Positions 39,368 to 51,826 are shown, counted from the stretch's first letter. The stretch is DNA of 64,000 bases from Rotaria socialis (GCA_905331475.1 CAJNYU010001441.1:62001-126000); one strand, 5' to 3'. A program made the numbers and translations. Notes: generated from the letters alone by a model not told the origin.

Positions 39368-41037
39368 ATGGCAGTCAATTTACTGGGTAATTCAGATGCT
39401 GATGCGCGTGTTATCCTTAATGTCGGTGGCACACGTTTCGAAACATTAAAATCAACATTAAAAAAACTACCAGCTACACGTCTATCGAAACTAACCGAAC
39501 AATTATCTTATTATGATCCAATATTAAATGAATATTTTTTTGATCGTCATCCAGGTGTTTTTTCTCAAATATTAAATTATTATCGTACAGGAAAATTACA
39601 TTATCCCACAAACGTTTGTGGACCTCTATTCGAAGATGAACTATCCTATTGGAGTCTACAACGTGAAGATGTTGAACCATGTTGTTGGTATGTGTTAATT
39701 AAAGTTGTTTTTTTCTTACCAAAAATATTCATTTTTTTATTTCAGGATGACTTATACAAAGCATCGTTCAACAGCCGAAACATTATCAATATTAGATAGT
39801 TTAGAATTAGACACTGTACGATCATCTAAACAAGAAGTTCTGAAGAAATTCGGTTGGGATGATAATTATGAGTATGTTCAAGGTCGTTTGCCTAAATATA
39901 AAAAGATGATGATGATTACATGGCAAATATTTGAAGAACCACGATCATCAACTGTTGCTAAAGTTGTAACTGTGATTTCAATATTTTTTATTCTTGTTTC
40001 GATACTTTCCTTTGTTCTACAAACATTATCGATGTTTCGTATAACTGAAATTGATTTCGTTAACGTTTACGTTAATAAAACAACGACAGATCGAACACCA
40101 ACATTAAATAGGCAACAGGTACATCCAACATTTGATATTGTTGAATGGATTTGTAAGTTCATAGCTGTTTAATGATATTTATTTTATTTTGCGTTCTTCT
40201 TAAATTTAATTTCAGGTAATTCGTGGTTTATATTTGAAATAGTGATCAGGTTTATTGTGAGCCCCAGTAAAAAAGAATTCAGTAAATCTATATTAAATAT
40301 AATTGATTTTCTCGCAACACTTTGGTTTTTTTTTACATGGGCATTAATTAAATTAAATGTTAACGATAACGAAGCGCTTGATTTACTATCGACCATTCGT
40401 ATAATGCGTTTGTTTAAATTGTTTAATCACCATCCTGGTCTCAAAGTTATTATAACATCAATGAAATATTCATCATCGGTTTTATGGTTATTGATATTTT
40501 TTGTTCTTATTGCAGTTGCTATATTTGCATCCTTAATTTACTATGCCGAACGTATGACGACAAAACATCCTGATGAGAATATGTTTACGTCAATACCTGA
40601 TGCGTTATGGTTTAATATGATAACAATGTCAACAATAGGCTATGGAGATTATTATCCGAAGACAATGCTTGGAATGTTAATTGGTGCTGTTGCAACAGGT
40701 AACATTCTATTCTGGATTAGACGAGAGAAGGAAAAAAACAACAAATGATCCCATGCGATTTTTGTTATTTCTAGTTGCGGGTGTATTGATTATTGATTTA
40801 CCTATGCCGATTATAGTTGAGTCGTTTGCAAATTTTTATACGCATCTTCGTGCACGTTCAAAATTACCTAAAACTCGACGAAAAATTGGTCCAGCTGAGA
40901 CACTAATGAAAAAGCGAACAGCAATAACAACCATAGAAAATGCACAAAATCTTAGATTACTTGGACAAGCAGCAAAAACATCAATGTTTGGAAGTAAAAC
41001 TATGATAAATAATAATCGTATGTCATCAATGGCATGA
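39368..41037 (+). CDS. KCNC-like: Voltage-gated potassium channel, Shaw/Kv3 type
   Basis: Tetrameric plasma-membrane K+ channel. Four exons (39368-39688, 39746-40151, 40216-40699, 40774-41037), all joins in frame. The T1 domain has '[18 protein letters not shown]', '[18 protein letters not shown]' and the Shaw-class marks '[14 protein letters not shown]' and 'VEPCCWMTYTKHR'. S1 begins '[20 protein letters not shown]', followed by an extracellular loop with one NKT site. S4 reads '[20 protein letters not shown]', with few charges as in Shaw and His/Pro in place of the usual TRHS. S5 has '[11 protein letters not shown]', the pore has the filter 'TIGYGD', and S6 has the gating motif as PMP instead of PVP ('[17 protein letters not shown]'). 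The tail is short and basic. Looks functional. Confidence 0.94.
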
Positions 41038-41185
41038 CGACGAAGAAAAAAGAATAACAAATGAACTGAAAATGTTTTATTTTTTATTTTGTAAGATTTT
41101 GTCAATTATTTAGGAGAAAAAAAGCGTATATAACCTAAGATTCATCGTCTGAGTGAGTGTTTTGTTTTAAAAAGAATTATCCAGT

Positions 41186-41422
41186 CTATTCATTTCGTTC
41201 TTCATGCTCTGTTGAACTAGTTTCTGGCGGTTGAAGTGCAACAGGTGGTGCAGAAGGAGCTGCTTCTGATGCATCTTTCGGCGGTGATGGATCTTCTTCT
41301 GTCACAGTTTTCATTGCCGTACTATTTTCTACTGGTGGTAGTTGATATATTGTTGCATTAGATGGTTGAACAGATTTTTGAATTGTTGGATCAGTTTTTG
41401 CTGATGTGCATGTGTTACCCAT
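41186..41422 (-). CDS. Small protein, probably N-myristoylated
   Basis: Single exon of 78 residues. I choose the ATG at 41422 because it gives 'MGNTCTSAK': Gly2, Ser/Thr-type residue nearby and Cys5 are the classic N-myristoylation plus palmitoylation context, so the protein should sit on the inner membrane face. An upstream in-frame ATG (41470) would bury this motif. The rest is Pro/Ser/Glu-rich and disordered ('EDPSPPKDASEAAPSAPPVA'). No known domain. It is convergent with the K+ channel gene, 148 bases away. Confidence 0.6.
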   Translation of the reverse strand: MGNTCTSAKTDPTIQKSVQPSNATIYQLPPVENSTAMKTVTEEDPSPPKDASEAAPSAPPVALQPPETSSTEHEERNE

Positions 41423-41757
41423 AGTATTATTTTGAAACGAAAGAAAAACTACAACACAACTTCCCACCAAGCAATGACTGAATGATAACAGTATCTATGT
41501 AATTTGTGATAATAAAGTCTGTCTCAAATGCCTTTTATGCGACTGAAAAGTCATCTTATTTTCAAGTAGTTACCTTATCTTCAAATCATATATACATGAG
41601 TGCAAAGCAAATATGTATACTGTTGTTACAACAAACTAGGATGTAGGAGAGATGAGATGATGATAAAAGTAAAGATTACTAAGATATTCAAGTAGAGCCG
41701 CTATGAAGGCATTCTTAGAACAAACATCAAAGATTAAGTATCATTAACAACCAACCT

Positions 41758-41857
41758 ATTCTCCTTTGTAATTTATAATTATATTCTCCTTTGTAATTTA
41801 TAATTATATTCTTCTTTGTAGTTTATAATTGTATTCTTCTTTGTAATTTATAAGTAT
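41758..41857. repeat. 25-bp tandem repeat, 4 copies
   Basis: The unit ATTCTCCTTTGTAATTTATAATTAT is repeated four times; copies 1 and 2 are identical and copies 3 and 4 carry C-to-T and a few other changes. It lies in the gap between the small myristoylated-protein gene and the phosphatase gene (41423-42144), where nothing else was recognised. Confidence 0.92.
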
Positions 41858-42144
41858 CACTCGACAGATGGTGTTATTATACAATTGATAATGATCTTAA
41901 ATCGCTCATTTGACTGAATCTTATCAAAAAAGAAAATAAGTCAAAAAACAATTCTCTTATATTTATTTTATTAAGCTTGTTTGATTCGAAATCATTTTCT
42001 TGGTATTGTTCACCATGATACTTATTGATTGGATATATCTAATAAAAATAATTGAATATTTCTATTTTTATCGTTGAGTATTGCTTTTCGATCAAAACAT
42101 GACATACGGTTTTTTTCATAAGAATTTCATATATCATTAAAAAT

Positions 42145-44277
42145 ATGACGAGTCGATTAGCTCGCGGGTAACTAAAATACACTTAATAATTAAATGAGTT
42201 AATTTCGTCAAGTATTTATTTAGTTTCTTTCATCGTGATATATCACTAACAGAAACTGAAAAGGTTTTACAAGAAAATATTGTTGGTAGTTTTCTTGTAC
42301 GTCCTTCACGTACGAAAGCTGATTCATATGTATTATCAGTTCGGTATGAACTTGCAAACAATGAATCGTTCATGTTGGTTTTTCTTCTTCTATTGATTTT
42401 TTTTAAATTAGACTAGCAACTGGAGGAATAGCACACATACGTATTAAAAGAACCAATGAAGGATTTGATATATGTGAAAGACAAGAATGTTTTCCGACAT
42501 TGTACGATATGATTGATCATTATCGTCGAAATTTTGGAGAACTTCAAGAAAAAAATAGTGAAAATATTGAATTAACTAATCCTATATTAGCTCAAATGCC
42601 CACATTTGAAAAGTAAAAACAGAACACCTCATTTCTTATTGATTTCGTTTTTTTGAATGATAACACTTCAGGTACTATCATGGACCGATATCACATTCAC
42701 AAGTGGTATCTATCTTGAATAAATGTCATCGAATGGGCTCGTTTCTTGTACGAGATTCTGAAACTTCACCGGGAGATTATGTTATATGTGTGAAAACACC
42801 CGATTATATAGCCAATATAAAAATAAAATATTTTTCTGGTAATTTATTTCTCGATGGAAAAGGTCGGCAAGAACAAATCGATCGTTTTAAATCATTAGAT
42901 GAGTTAATTCATTTTTATTTAAAACATAATATTCTCGTTGGAGTGGATGGTGTTGCTATTCGTCTTGTGCAACCGTGCACAGCAAATTGGTTTTATGCTC
43001 GAGATATTCACCAGCGTTGTGAATTTTTATCGAAACTAATGCCATCGCAACATGGACACAAAAGTGGTTTTAGCTTAGAATTCGAATTACTTAATCAACA
43101 ATCGGATCCTCAGTCATCACAATATCATAAAAAAGTTGGAGAAAAACAAGAAAATCGAACTCGAAATCGATTTAAAAATATTTTACCACACGACGAAACA
43201 CGTATCGTTCTAAGAAATTATTCCGTTACAGACTATATGAATGCGAATCGTGTTCGAACACATTATGAACAATATGCAAGAGAATATATTGCTACACAAG
43301 GACCATTGCCACTAACGGTTAACGATTTTTGGCACATGGTACAACAAGAAACAGTTCAATGCATTGTAATGATTACGCGTGAAGTAGAAGCCACGAAGGT
43401 ATTTTAATTAAAAATATTTTATTATTTCCCTCGAGTATTTCATGATATGCATAGCATGATGCAGTGAAAGTTCCAGCTTGAGAAATGTATTTGTCTAGGT
43501 CTTCCTAACATTGTTTCCATTTCATAGAATAAATGCGCACGCTATTGGCCCGATTTACATACAACAAAACAATATGGCACGGTGACTGTTGAAAATATGA
43601 ATGAAACAAAGTTTGGTCCACCACAAATGTCCTCCAGTGGAATGCGTGCGTTACGTACATTGTCATCATCATTATCATCATCACAACAATTCTTATTAAA
43701 CGATGATGACTGTTCTTATCGTTTACGTACATTAAGAATAACAGCTGAAAATGGACGATCATGGGATATTTTACATTGGCAATATTTAGCATGGGGCGAT
43801 CATGGTAAGATGATTGCGTTGCTATTTTTTATATAGATTTTTTGATTTTTGAAGATTCTCCACTTACAATTAATCAACGTGACAATGCTCAACTTGGTAT
43901 ACTGTTGGAGTTTTTTGAAAGAATTGCTCACTTATATCCTATTGGCACTAATCCGGATGCAGCACCGATGGTTGTGCACTGTAGTGCTGGTATAGGTCGA
44001 TCCGGTGCGACTATTGCAATCGATGCAATATTAAATAGAATCCGTATGAACGGGCTTGATACTGAAATTGATATTCCCAATTTAATTAAACATATTCGAT
44101 CACAACGATCAGGTGAATTGTCTTTGTTTTGAAAATCAAGAAATTTATCTACAATAAAATATTTGTTTTTTTGAAGGTCTTGTGCAAACTGAACGACAAT
44201 ATGAATTAATCTATCGTATGATAGAATTTTATGTCGAAAAATTAATGCAACTAACGGAAAATCAAAATAAACAGTGA
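42145..44277 (+). CDS. PTPN11-like: SHP-type tyrosine phosphatase (SH2-SH2-PTP), corkscrew/PTPN11 family
   Basis: Cytosolic phosphatase acting below receptor tyrosine kinases. I place the start at 42145 because 'MTSRLARGFFHRDI' mirrors the MTSR..WFH start of SHP2; exon 1 is only 23 bases (phase-2 donor CGCGG|gtaact). N-SH2 has 'GSFLVRPSRTKADSYVLSVR' and 'ECFPTLYDMIDHY'; C-SH2 has 'YYHGPISHSQV', 'GSFLVRDSETSPGDYVICV' and 'KSLDELIHFY'. The PTP domain has 'NRFKNILPHDETRIVL', 'YIATQGPLPLTVNDFWHMV', a Ser/Asp-rich insert near 43625-43715, the WPD loop as 'AWGDHD' (Pro replaced by Gly, Asp kept), the signature 'HCSAGIGRSGAT' and Q-loop 'QRSGLVQTERQYELIY'. The tail is very short, so there are no C-terminal tyrosine motifs. 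Intact. Confidence 0.94.
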
Positions 44278-46290
44278 TATACATGCATGCATGCATCTAT
44301 TTTTATTTTGACAAATATTAATCTCTGCGAACAATAGTAGTCAGATTAGTTTTTCTATCGGGAACTCTCAATATTTTTTTCTTGTACTGACCCTCAATTA
44401 ATCTATATCTACAGTGCTTTCTTTTGTCACTCGTTTGATTTTACCTTATTTTTTTGTATTTATTTATTTATTTATTTATTCTAAATTCTATGTACCTAAA
44501 ATAGGTATTGACTGAAGTATAATATTTCTTAAATCTGGAAAAGAAATTTAGTGAGCTTTACTTTCCGATGGAATTATAAAAATCAACAAGAAAACTTATA
44601 TTTTAGTTCATTAAGAATTCAAGTTAGAATGCGATTATGTTATCGGCAGAGAGAAAATAAAAACTGATACGTTTAAATCTCTTATTAACTTATCGTGACT
44701 GTTTTTTGTTTCCTGAACCAAATAAAACAAGTAATTGAATACAAATCGAATCATCTCATTTCATGGATATGATCGATTCACAAAACTGCTCAAGGAAAAA
44801 AGAAAACGCGTAAGAAGTTAGCGTAAACACTTTACAGTCTCGCTAAAAGTTTTCTTCGAATCAGAAAAATGCCAAGGGGCACTATTATAAATTACAGTAG
44901 CACTCATCGATTCAAGCACTCTCTTTAATTGTCAATAGTTTTAAATCCTGCACTCGTCAGAACAATTTATTTCCTTCGAAAAAAGTGAAATATCTAAAGT
45001 AATTCATTTTGTTGTTGAGCCCATAGTTCTATCATCGCTAAATAAGTTATGATTTTTCATAAAATACTGATTTTTGCTGCTTAAATGGAATGCACATTAC
45101 CAAAATGTCGATGATCGGTTAGATTTTTGATTGATAATGAATCTTGTTACTATGTTTTATGAACGATCGAGTTATGTTTATGTCCGTCGTGGATAACATC
45201 AATTCATTTTCTGGGTTTAAACAATCGATCATCAATGTATTACAATTATAAAAGAGAAGATTCATTGAAAATCGTGAAATATAACATCTGTCAGTTTCTG
45301 TGTTTAGTATGAGATTTATCTAATCGTACTGTTTCCACATTTGTAAATGAAAATAAGAAAAGAAAACAGTAGACTCCAAGGCCAAAAGCTCTGCTGTTTT
45401 TCTCATCAATAGAACAAAATTGAGAATTATAATTTCTTTTGCAATCAGTCTTGTTTTGTACATGTTGATGGCAAAATTTTCGATTGCATTTAATTTGTTG
45501 ACAAGTTTTCAAAGTACTCAGTGTTATTGTTAAGAACTTAACCCGAGGACTGTTTTTATTTACAATATAAAAATGGAGTTCTTTCGATTATTTGCACTCT
45601 AGATTGATAGCTACGAAAATTGACGACGTTCATCTTTTGTCTATTACACTGGTACGTCAGGTATTGAACACAATTCATCCCCAAGTAAAATAAAAAAGAA
45701 CATGCTGAATGCTAAAAATATTTTTCTAAATAGCGCAGTTTCTTCTTTGTGATCGAAATACTAAAATAATAATAAAAATAATAATTTATGGAATAAAATG
45801 TTGATGTTCTTTATCCTAATGTAATTGCATTTTCCGACGAAATATAACTGTTCTATTCTTGAATGAAACATTGAACCATTCCGTAAAAACAAGAGCGATC
45901 AAATAAGCTTTTCATATCGATTGATTGATTTAGTCGGCATTTTGCTCTTGTTTTAGACGAGAAAGGAAGTTCGCTTGGCATACGAAGAAAACTTGGAAGT
46001 TTCTTATGAATAATTATTTAAATCAAAAGAATTTTAAGAAGCCAATAATAGTAATATGTTTTGCTCTCATAGTTTGCAGCATGTTTATGTTTTCGACAGA
46101 AAAAAAGAGAACAAACTCACATGCAACCAAAACAAAATATGTTTGTTGGCGATGATTGAAATCCTTTCATTTATGTTTTTGAAGGAACAAGAGAAAAAAG
46201 AAAGAAATACAGCTGTATTGTTTTCAAAACAACACTTATCGAAACAGTGTGAAAGTGCTCTAAACATTAAGTAAAAGAGAAAATTTTCAG
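44278..46290. other. Intergenic
   Basis: 2 kb with no recognised gene. Contains a TTTA-repeat at about 44457-44480 and 'gcatgc' repeats at about 44283-44294. Open frames at 45291-45512 and 46056-46405 look like chance: no motif and low-complexity composition. Confidence 0.55.
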
Positions 46291-46751
46291 ATGTCGAAAC
46301 AGCAGCCAACACGAAATGCTCGGCAATATGACTTCTGGGGAGGTCGACCACTGAGACGAACAGCGTCTGATCTATTTTTTGATCGGCCACGACCAGTAAA
46401 TACAATATTTTCGGGTAAAAAAAGTTTTTTTCGTATTCAGTTAATCGAAAATTGAATTAATTTATAGGTCCAAATGCTTTATGGGATCAACGAAATCAAT
46501 CGCGGGAATTAATTGGAGATGTTGGCGAAGGGGAAGCGTCTGCGCTTCGTTCGCTTGATCTTGGATATTTGACAAGGTAACCCGTTTGTTAAAGAATTTT
46601 TCATTAAAACTTTTTTTTCTCTACTTTCAGAGGATATGCTATAGATCCACCACTGCGTCGGGCTGCATTTCCAGGAGAAATAGGTTGGACAGCAACGTAT
46701 TTTCATCGACAGTTCAAACCAACAAAACCCTATACCAATTGGTACACTTGA
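46291..46751 (+). CDS. Small three-exon protein of unknown function
   Basis: Exons 46291-46412, 46470-46577 and 46631-46751, with short introns and in-frame joins, give about 116 residues: 'MSKQQPTRNARQYDFWGG', 'RTASDLFFDRPRPVNTIFSG', 'LWDQRNQSRELIGDVGEGEA', 'LTRGYAIDPPLRRAAFPGEI', 'TYFHRQFKPTKPYTNWYT'. Rich in Arg, Pro and aromatic residues, without signal peptide or helices; this composition recalls small microtubule inner or sperm-tail proteins of cilia, but that is a guess. The clean splicing argues that it is real. The start follows a 'ttttcag', so a 5' UTR intron just upstream is possible. Confidence 0.65.
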
Positions 46752-47455
46752 TTTTGTTTTTCGAATACAAAACAAATTTTTTCTACAATATTTTACATAT
46801 TTTAAGAAATAAAATAAAAACACTGCTTTCGTTCTAATTTCAACATTCATGTTATAAGATACTATGGATAATTAAAATTTTCGGTAATCGAAAATAAAAG
46901 ATCGATAGAACTGTTGTTCTCTATTATCGACAAGGTATTTTTCCTGGTTCAATATTTGTCCATAAAACGTACAGTATACGGTTTCGTGCTTTTAAATGAG
47001 AACATAAGACATAATCGAATCAGCTAAAAGGTTTCACTGACGCATTAATTAATTTCATATATACAAACAAATCCATGGAAGAAAATATTCATTTTAGGTG
47101 TTTCAATAAAAGATATCTGGAATATTCACAGGGCAACATTCGTTTTTATGACATTTCCTTCAAGACTACAGGATTCTTTTAGCATCTAACAAGTTTGTTT
47201 TATTAATTTCAATATGATATTCTTGAGATTAGCTGGGAAGAAATTTGTCTGCTAAAAGGATTTCATATTTTTTTTATTGCTATCGATGATAAAGTATATG
47301 TATAGTTTCTCTTACTGAAATAATGATTAAAAGCGCCATCTATCTTTAATAAAAATGTTTAATAGGTAGTTAATATTGTCGAACGACAAATTGATCGATC
47401 GATTATGATGTTTCCTGTGCTGCAACTGTACTGTATGTAGACACGAAAACGTACG
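46752..47455. other. Intergenic
   Basis: 704 AT-rich bases between two plus-strand genes. No gene or repeat recognised; presumably the RBM45 promoter. Confidence 0.5.
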
Positions 47456-50400
47456 ATGAGTGATGGGGATCGAAGCCGAGATGATTCACCAGAAGATCAA
47501 GATCAATCATCAAATAAATTAACATCGTGTGATAATCAACCTCAACAATTATCAAGAATATTTTATAGAACAGCTGATGTTGATGATCCACCATTTAGTA
47601 GACTTTTTTTATTAATACCAAAAGCTATGTCAGAAGATGAGTTGCGGAATGCCTTTCAAGTTCACGGAAAAATTCAAGATATCCACATGGTACGAGATAG
47701 ACGAAGTCAAGAAAGCAAAGGTTTTTAAACTGAAATTTAAAGTTTTATTTATTCAAAGTAACTCATTTTGATTAGGTATTGCATATATTAAATATGAAAA
47801 AGTATCAGCAGCTGCTCGAGCTATGGAAGAAATGAATGGAACAGTTATTTCGCCACATGTTCGTCCATTAAAAGTCAGTTGTCGTGTAAAAATTTCATTG
47901 TAAAAGTTTATTTCAATACTTTTAAGGCTATTATATCAAGTACACGCCGTGAAGGTAGTGTACGTGATCCCAATGAACATGTAAAAATGTTACGTTTATT
48001 TGTTGTCATATCCAAACATATGACTAAGGATGATTTACGTAAAGTTTTTCAAGTAATTATCATAGGTTTACAAGAAAGCAAAAATGATTATTTTTATTGA
48101 TTGTTAATTTAGAAATATGGTTCAATCATTAATATTAAAGTTATTAAAGATAAATTAACAGCCGAAAATAAAGGTTTTGCTTATATATCATTTTCTAAAG
48201 CATCGGAAGCAGCTTACGCACTTGAAGAATGTGATCCAAGTGAGTTAATAATTTTAAACATCGAATGAGATCTTACGTGAATATCATTTTTCATAGGTTA
48301 TAAGCCAAAATTCGCTGAACCATTTTCTTCAAAACGTCATCGTGATAATGAAGATACATTACCATCATCAGGTTCAATTTATGGAACTGTTTCACCTCCT
48401 TATCATCAAACAATATCGTCAAGTAAACAACACCCATCACCATCATCAATTTCAAATGATCATCGACCATCACCACCTCCATTACTCCCATTACCAACAA
48501 CACGTTTATCATCAAATAATGAATCAAGTTGGTTTCTTTTTTTTTCGCTTTTATTCAATGAAATTAATAAATTTTTGTAGATCCATCATTGACACTTTCT
48601 CCACTGAACAATAGTTATCATTTGCTAGAGAATAATAATGAACGTCGTTTAATTGTTCGTTGTGGAATGACAATAACTAACTATCATGTATCAAAATTAT
48701 TTGATCTTGTACCACATATGGAAGAATGCTCATCAATTAGTTCAAACACATTTAATGAACGTAAGTTATCGATTTTTCACTTCAGCTAAGGAATTTCGTC
48801 GATAACTGGTTTCTTGTGGACATATCAGTCTAAAAAACTGTAGTGAACAAACCTAGCTAATGTTTGGATATTTAATATACCTTGAGGTTGGCATTTTCAG
48901 GTCGGCGAGGTCTACTAATTGACAACACAGCAACTAGATTATTGAACTATAGTTGGAAAATATTCTCAAATCAGAAAAAATGCTTCTTGTTATTAAGCCG
49001 ATTCCATGTTAAGTACATTGAAATCGACTAAAATTTTTTATGACTTTTAAAAGAAATATTCATTAAAAAAAAGTTAATTTTTCCTATTTAAAATTATATC
49101 TTAGGGTGTAGGACATGACAAAGTCATTATTTTTCTTGCACGAAAGGAAGTTTCATCTATTTATAGAAGTTTTTTCGTGAGAATAATAATTGAAAAGTTT
49201 AATTTAAAAAAAAAACGAGCTGCATCACACCCTCCATCTTGATATGTACTTCGTAACAAGTCTCCAAAACATAGATACTTTCGCTCGATATCTTGCAATG
49301 TAGCAGATACTGAGTACAATTACTCAGTATTTTCGTACTTTTTACTTAAAAATTGTAAGTACAAAGTATACTTTAGAAGTACCAGTAAATTTACTTGTAC
49401 TTCTCGAATGTACTTAAGTATCGATACTTAGTACAAACTTACCTAAGTACAAATACCAAGTACTGATGTACCGACAATTATATCAAGGTTTCAAGTGTAC
49501 TTGGTAATTGTACTTGAGTAATAGTCCAAAGTACAATTAGTAAGTAACAAGTCTTTTCACTTGTACTTGTCCAGTCTCTGCAATGTAGCGCAGATTTATT
49601 TCACGTACCAGTTGTCGGTCAGCATATTGTGCCAACACAAAAGTAACCCACATAAAATGAAATGGAATTCATTCTCAAGAATAAAATTTGCATTGACACA
49701 AAAGCTGCACCAGATGATAAATCGATTAGGAAAAAAAGCATCTGATATTCAAAGTACTTTCTTTTAAAATTCTGGCCAATTTCGTGTGATTTTGTTTATA
49801 GCATGAAATGCCCAATAATCTTAAAAGGATAAAATGCAAATATACAAAAGATAACGTTCTAAGAGACATTGAACGTAAGCCACGACTAACCTTGGTCAAT
49901 CGATCTCACCGATTTGGCTCATATTTTTATAGTAGGTAGCCCTAACACAGTTAGGAAGAAACTGAAAATTTTAGCTCGAATGGATAATCCATTCTGAAGA
50001 TATATGCACTCGAAGTAAGGCTGGGTCGGATTTTTTGTACTTCGACAATTTTCAGTAAATTTTCATTTTCCCAAGAACGATAAGAGCTGCAACAAAACTT
50101 TTTTTTTACCAATAATAGTATAGCCAATGGGCTATCGTTTGATGGTATTGAAGGTATCTTATGTTTGAAAAAATTTCTCCATGCGATCGATCTGGCTCAG
50201 AAAATAGGGCCCCAGAATGTCAGCAATGTTCAAGGACTGAGAAATAAGAATTCCTCATGTGCCGAGGAATTGTCAGTATTGCTGTGATAATTCCTAGAGG
50301 AAATGGGAATCAACTATCGGTTCGACCATTCACGAAAGTTGCGATATTGCTGTTTTAAATATAATCTTTGCATGAAACTATTGATTCTCACAATTTTGCA

Positions 50401-51826
50401 AATGAAAATGAGTGTAAGAACAAAAATTATCGTGAATATTCCATATTTTTACCTTTAGTATGCAAAGAACTTTAGGGGAACTGACGAGGAATTCCTAATC
50501 CTCAGTCATTGGACACCCCTCGCTGTAGCTGGTCGTGGCTTACGTGCAATGCCTCCTCAGGATAAGAGAAAAATAAATGTACAAATTTTGTTTCTTAGAT
50601 TATTTTATTGTACGTTATAAATCGTGTCAATTTGCAACGTATGCGCGTGAAAAACTGCATGCATTTCAATTTCCTGACGGTGAAATTTTATCAGTACAAT
50701 ATTATGATGAAAAGTAAAATGGAAATAAAATATTCATAACATTATTTGATGTGCAATCAATTTTAGAATTGTCAACGATCTTGTAGATCAAACACAGAAT
50801 GTTAAATACGGGGATACACCAGGAATCGGTCAATTAATTCATCAAGTATTTTTTCAAATCTTGCTATTTTTTCAAAAAGAGCACCTTTCTTTTCTTTCAA
50901 GATGAGTAATCTGCAAGGAATACAAGAAGAATATGTAGATTATTGTAATGTTCCATTACCACCGAAACAAAAATACGCTTCATTTGATGCACCAGTAAGT
51001 TATTTGAAAGACAAGTAGTTCCTCATCGATATCTAAGAGTTAATATATGAAACGCACTCATATTGAAAAAATGAGGCCGCATAAAAATTCTAAAAATAAT
51101 CAAATAAAATTATTTTCATTATCTGTAAACAAATGTGTCCTCAACCTTGTATGCATTCTTAGCTACTTGAAACTATGAAATCTCGTTGTTGTATTTTATT
51201 TTTAGCAAATAATAGTACTCAGACATTCCGGATCGAAGCATCGTTAGATTTTTTCAAATTAAAACTGATTTTGTACACTAATCGAGTCACTATTTTTCTC
51301 TTTTGGGATAAAGATTCACCATAAATTATTCTTCATAATTATAAAATCAGTAGTTAACTTTTCCACAAGAGAAAGAGGAGTGGACTTAAAAAATACTGTA
51401 TTGGTACAGAAGTTTCAGACCAATAGGTCAGAATTTCCTAAGTCATCCCGGTGTATAAAATGTACGTACACTCGATTAAAAAATGATTCCTCTTAACTCT
51501 TGAAACAAAAGAAAATTATTTGCTGTATTTTTTCTCATTATTGCATTTTCTTTGTAAACAAATGTTTATCTTAGGTTGCCAAAACTCTGCATATAATACC
51601 TCAACGTCCAATATCTGAAGATTTCATTTGTGATATATTTAATCGATTTGGAAATTTAATCGATGTTCGGACAATAGATCCACAATTATGCCATGTAATG
51701 TTCAGTGATGAACGCAGCGCCAATACAGCGATGGAAACCATGAATGGACAAGAGATTGCATTTGTTCGTATACGTATCATTGGAAGTGATAAATCTGTTG
51801 CAAATCGAAAACGCCAAAAAGTGTGA
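47456..51826 (+). CDS. RBM45: RNA-binding protein 45 (Drb1)
   Basis: Neural RNA-binding protein family with three canonical RRMs and a further C-terminal one. Start at 47456 ('MSDGDRSRDDSPEDQD'). RRM1: 'RLFLLIPKAMSEDELRNAF' and, across the splice, 'RRSQESKGIAYIKYEKVSAA'. RRM2: 'MLRLFVVISKHMTKDDLRKV' and 'ENKGFAYISFSKASEAAYAL'. Then a Ser/Pro-rich linker, a divergent third unit ('ERRLIVRCGMTITNYHVSKL' joined across a 1.84-kb intron to 'HYFIVRYKSCQFATYAREKL'), 'GIGQLIHQ|MSNLQGIQEEY', and the last RRM ('KTLHIIPQRPISEDFICDIF', 'QLCHVMFSDERSANTAMETM') with a basic end 'ANRKRQKV'. About ten exons; long introns 48761-50597 (two mobile elements) and about 50995-51574. Intact. Confidence 0.9.
49304..49580. 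mobile_element. hAT-type MITE with perfect 8-bp target duplication
   Basis: 277 bases flanked by identical 8-base direct repeats CAATGTAG (49296-49303 and 49581-49588). The ends are inverted: CAGATACTGAGTACAA at the left against CAGAGACTGGACAAGTAC read from the right; CAG..CTG ends and 8-base duplications are hallmarks of hAT transposons. The interior is packed with GTACTT / AAGTAC motifs in both orientations (subterminal-repeat style) and has no transposase frame, so it is non-autonomous. It sits in the long RBM45 intron. Confidence 0.93.
49873..50545. mobile_element. 673-bp element with 16-bp terminal inverted repeats
   Basis: The left end ACGTAAGCCACGACTA pairs with the right end TGGTCGTGGCTTACGT (one mismatch in 16). 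There is no clear target duplication and no open frame of note inside. Located 285 bases after the hAT-type MITE in the same RBM45 intron; together they explain much of its length. Confidence 0.72.

Noticed and set aside
45291..46405. Several 70-106-codon frames between the phosphatase and the small gene at 46291
   Set aside because: Lys/Phe-rich low-complexity translations with no motif; overlap on opposite strands.
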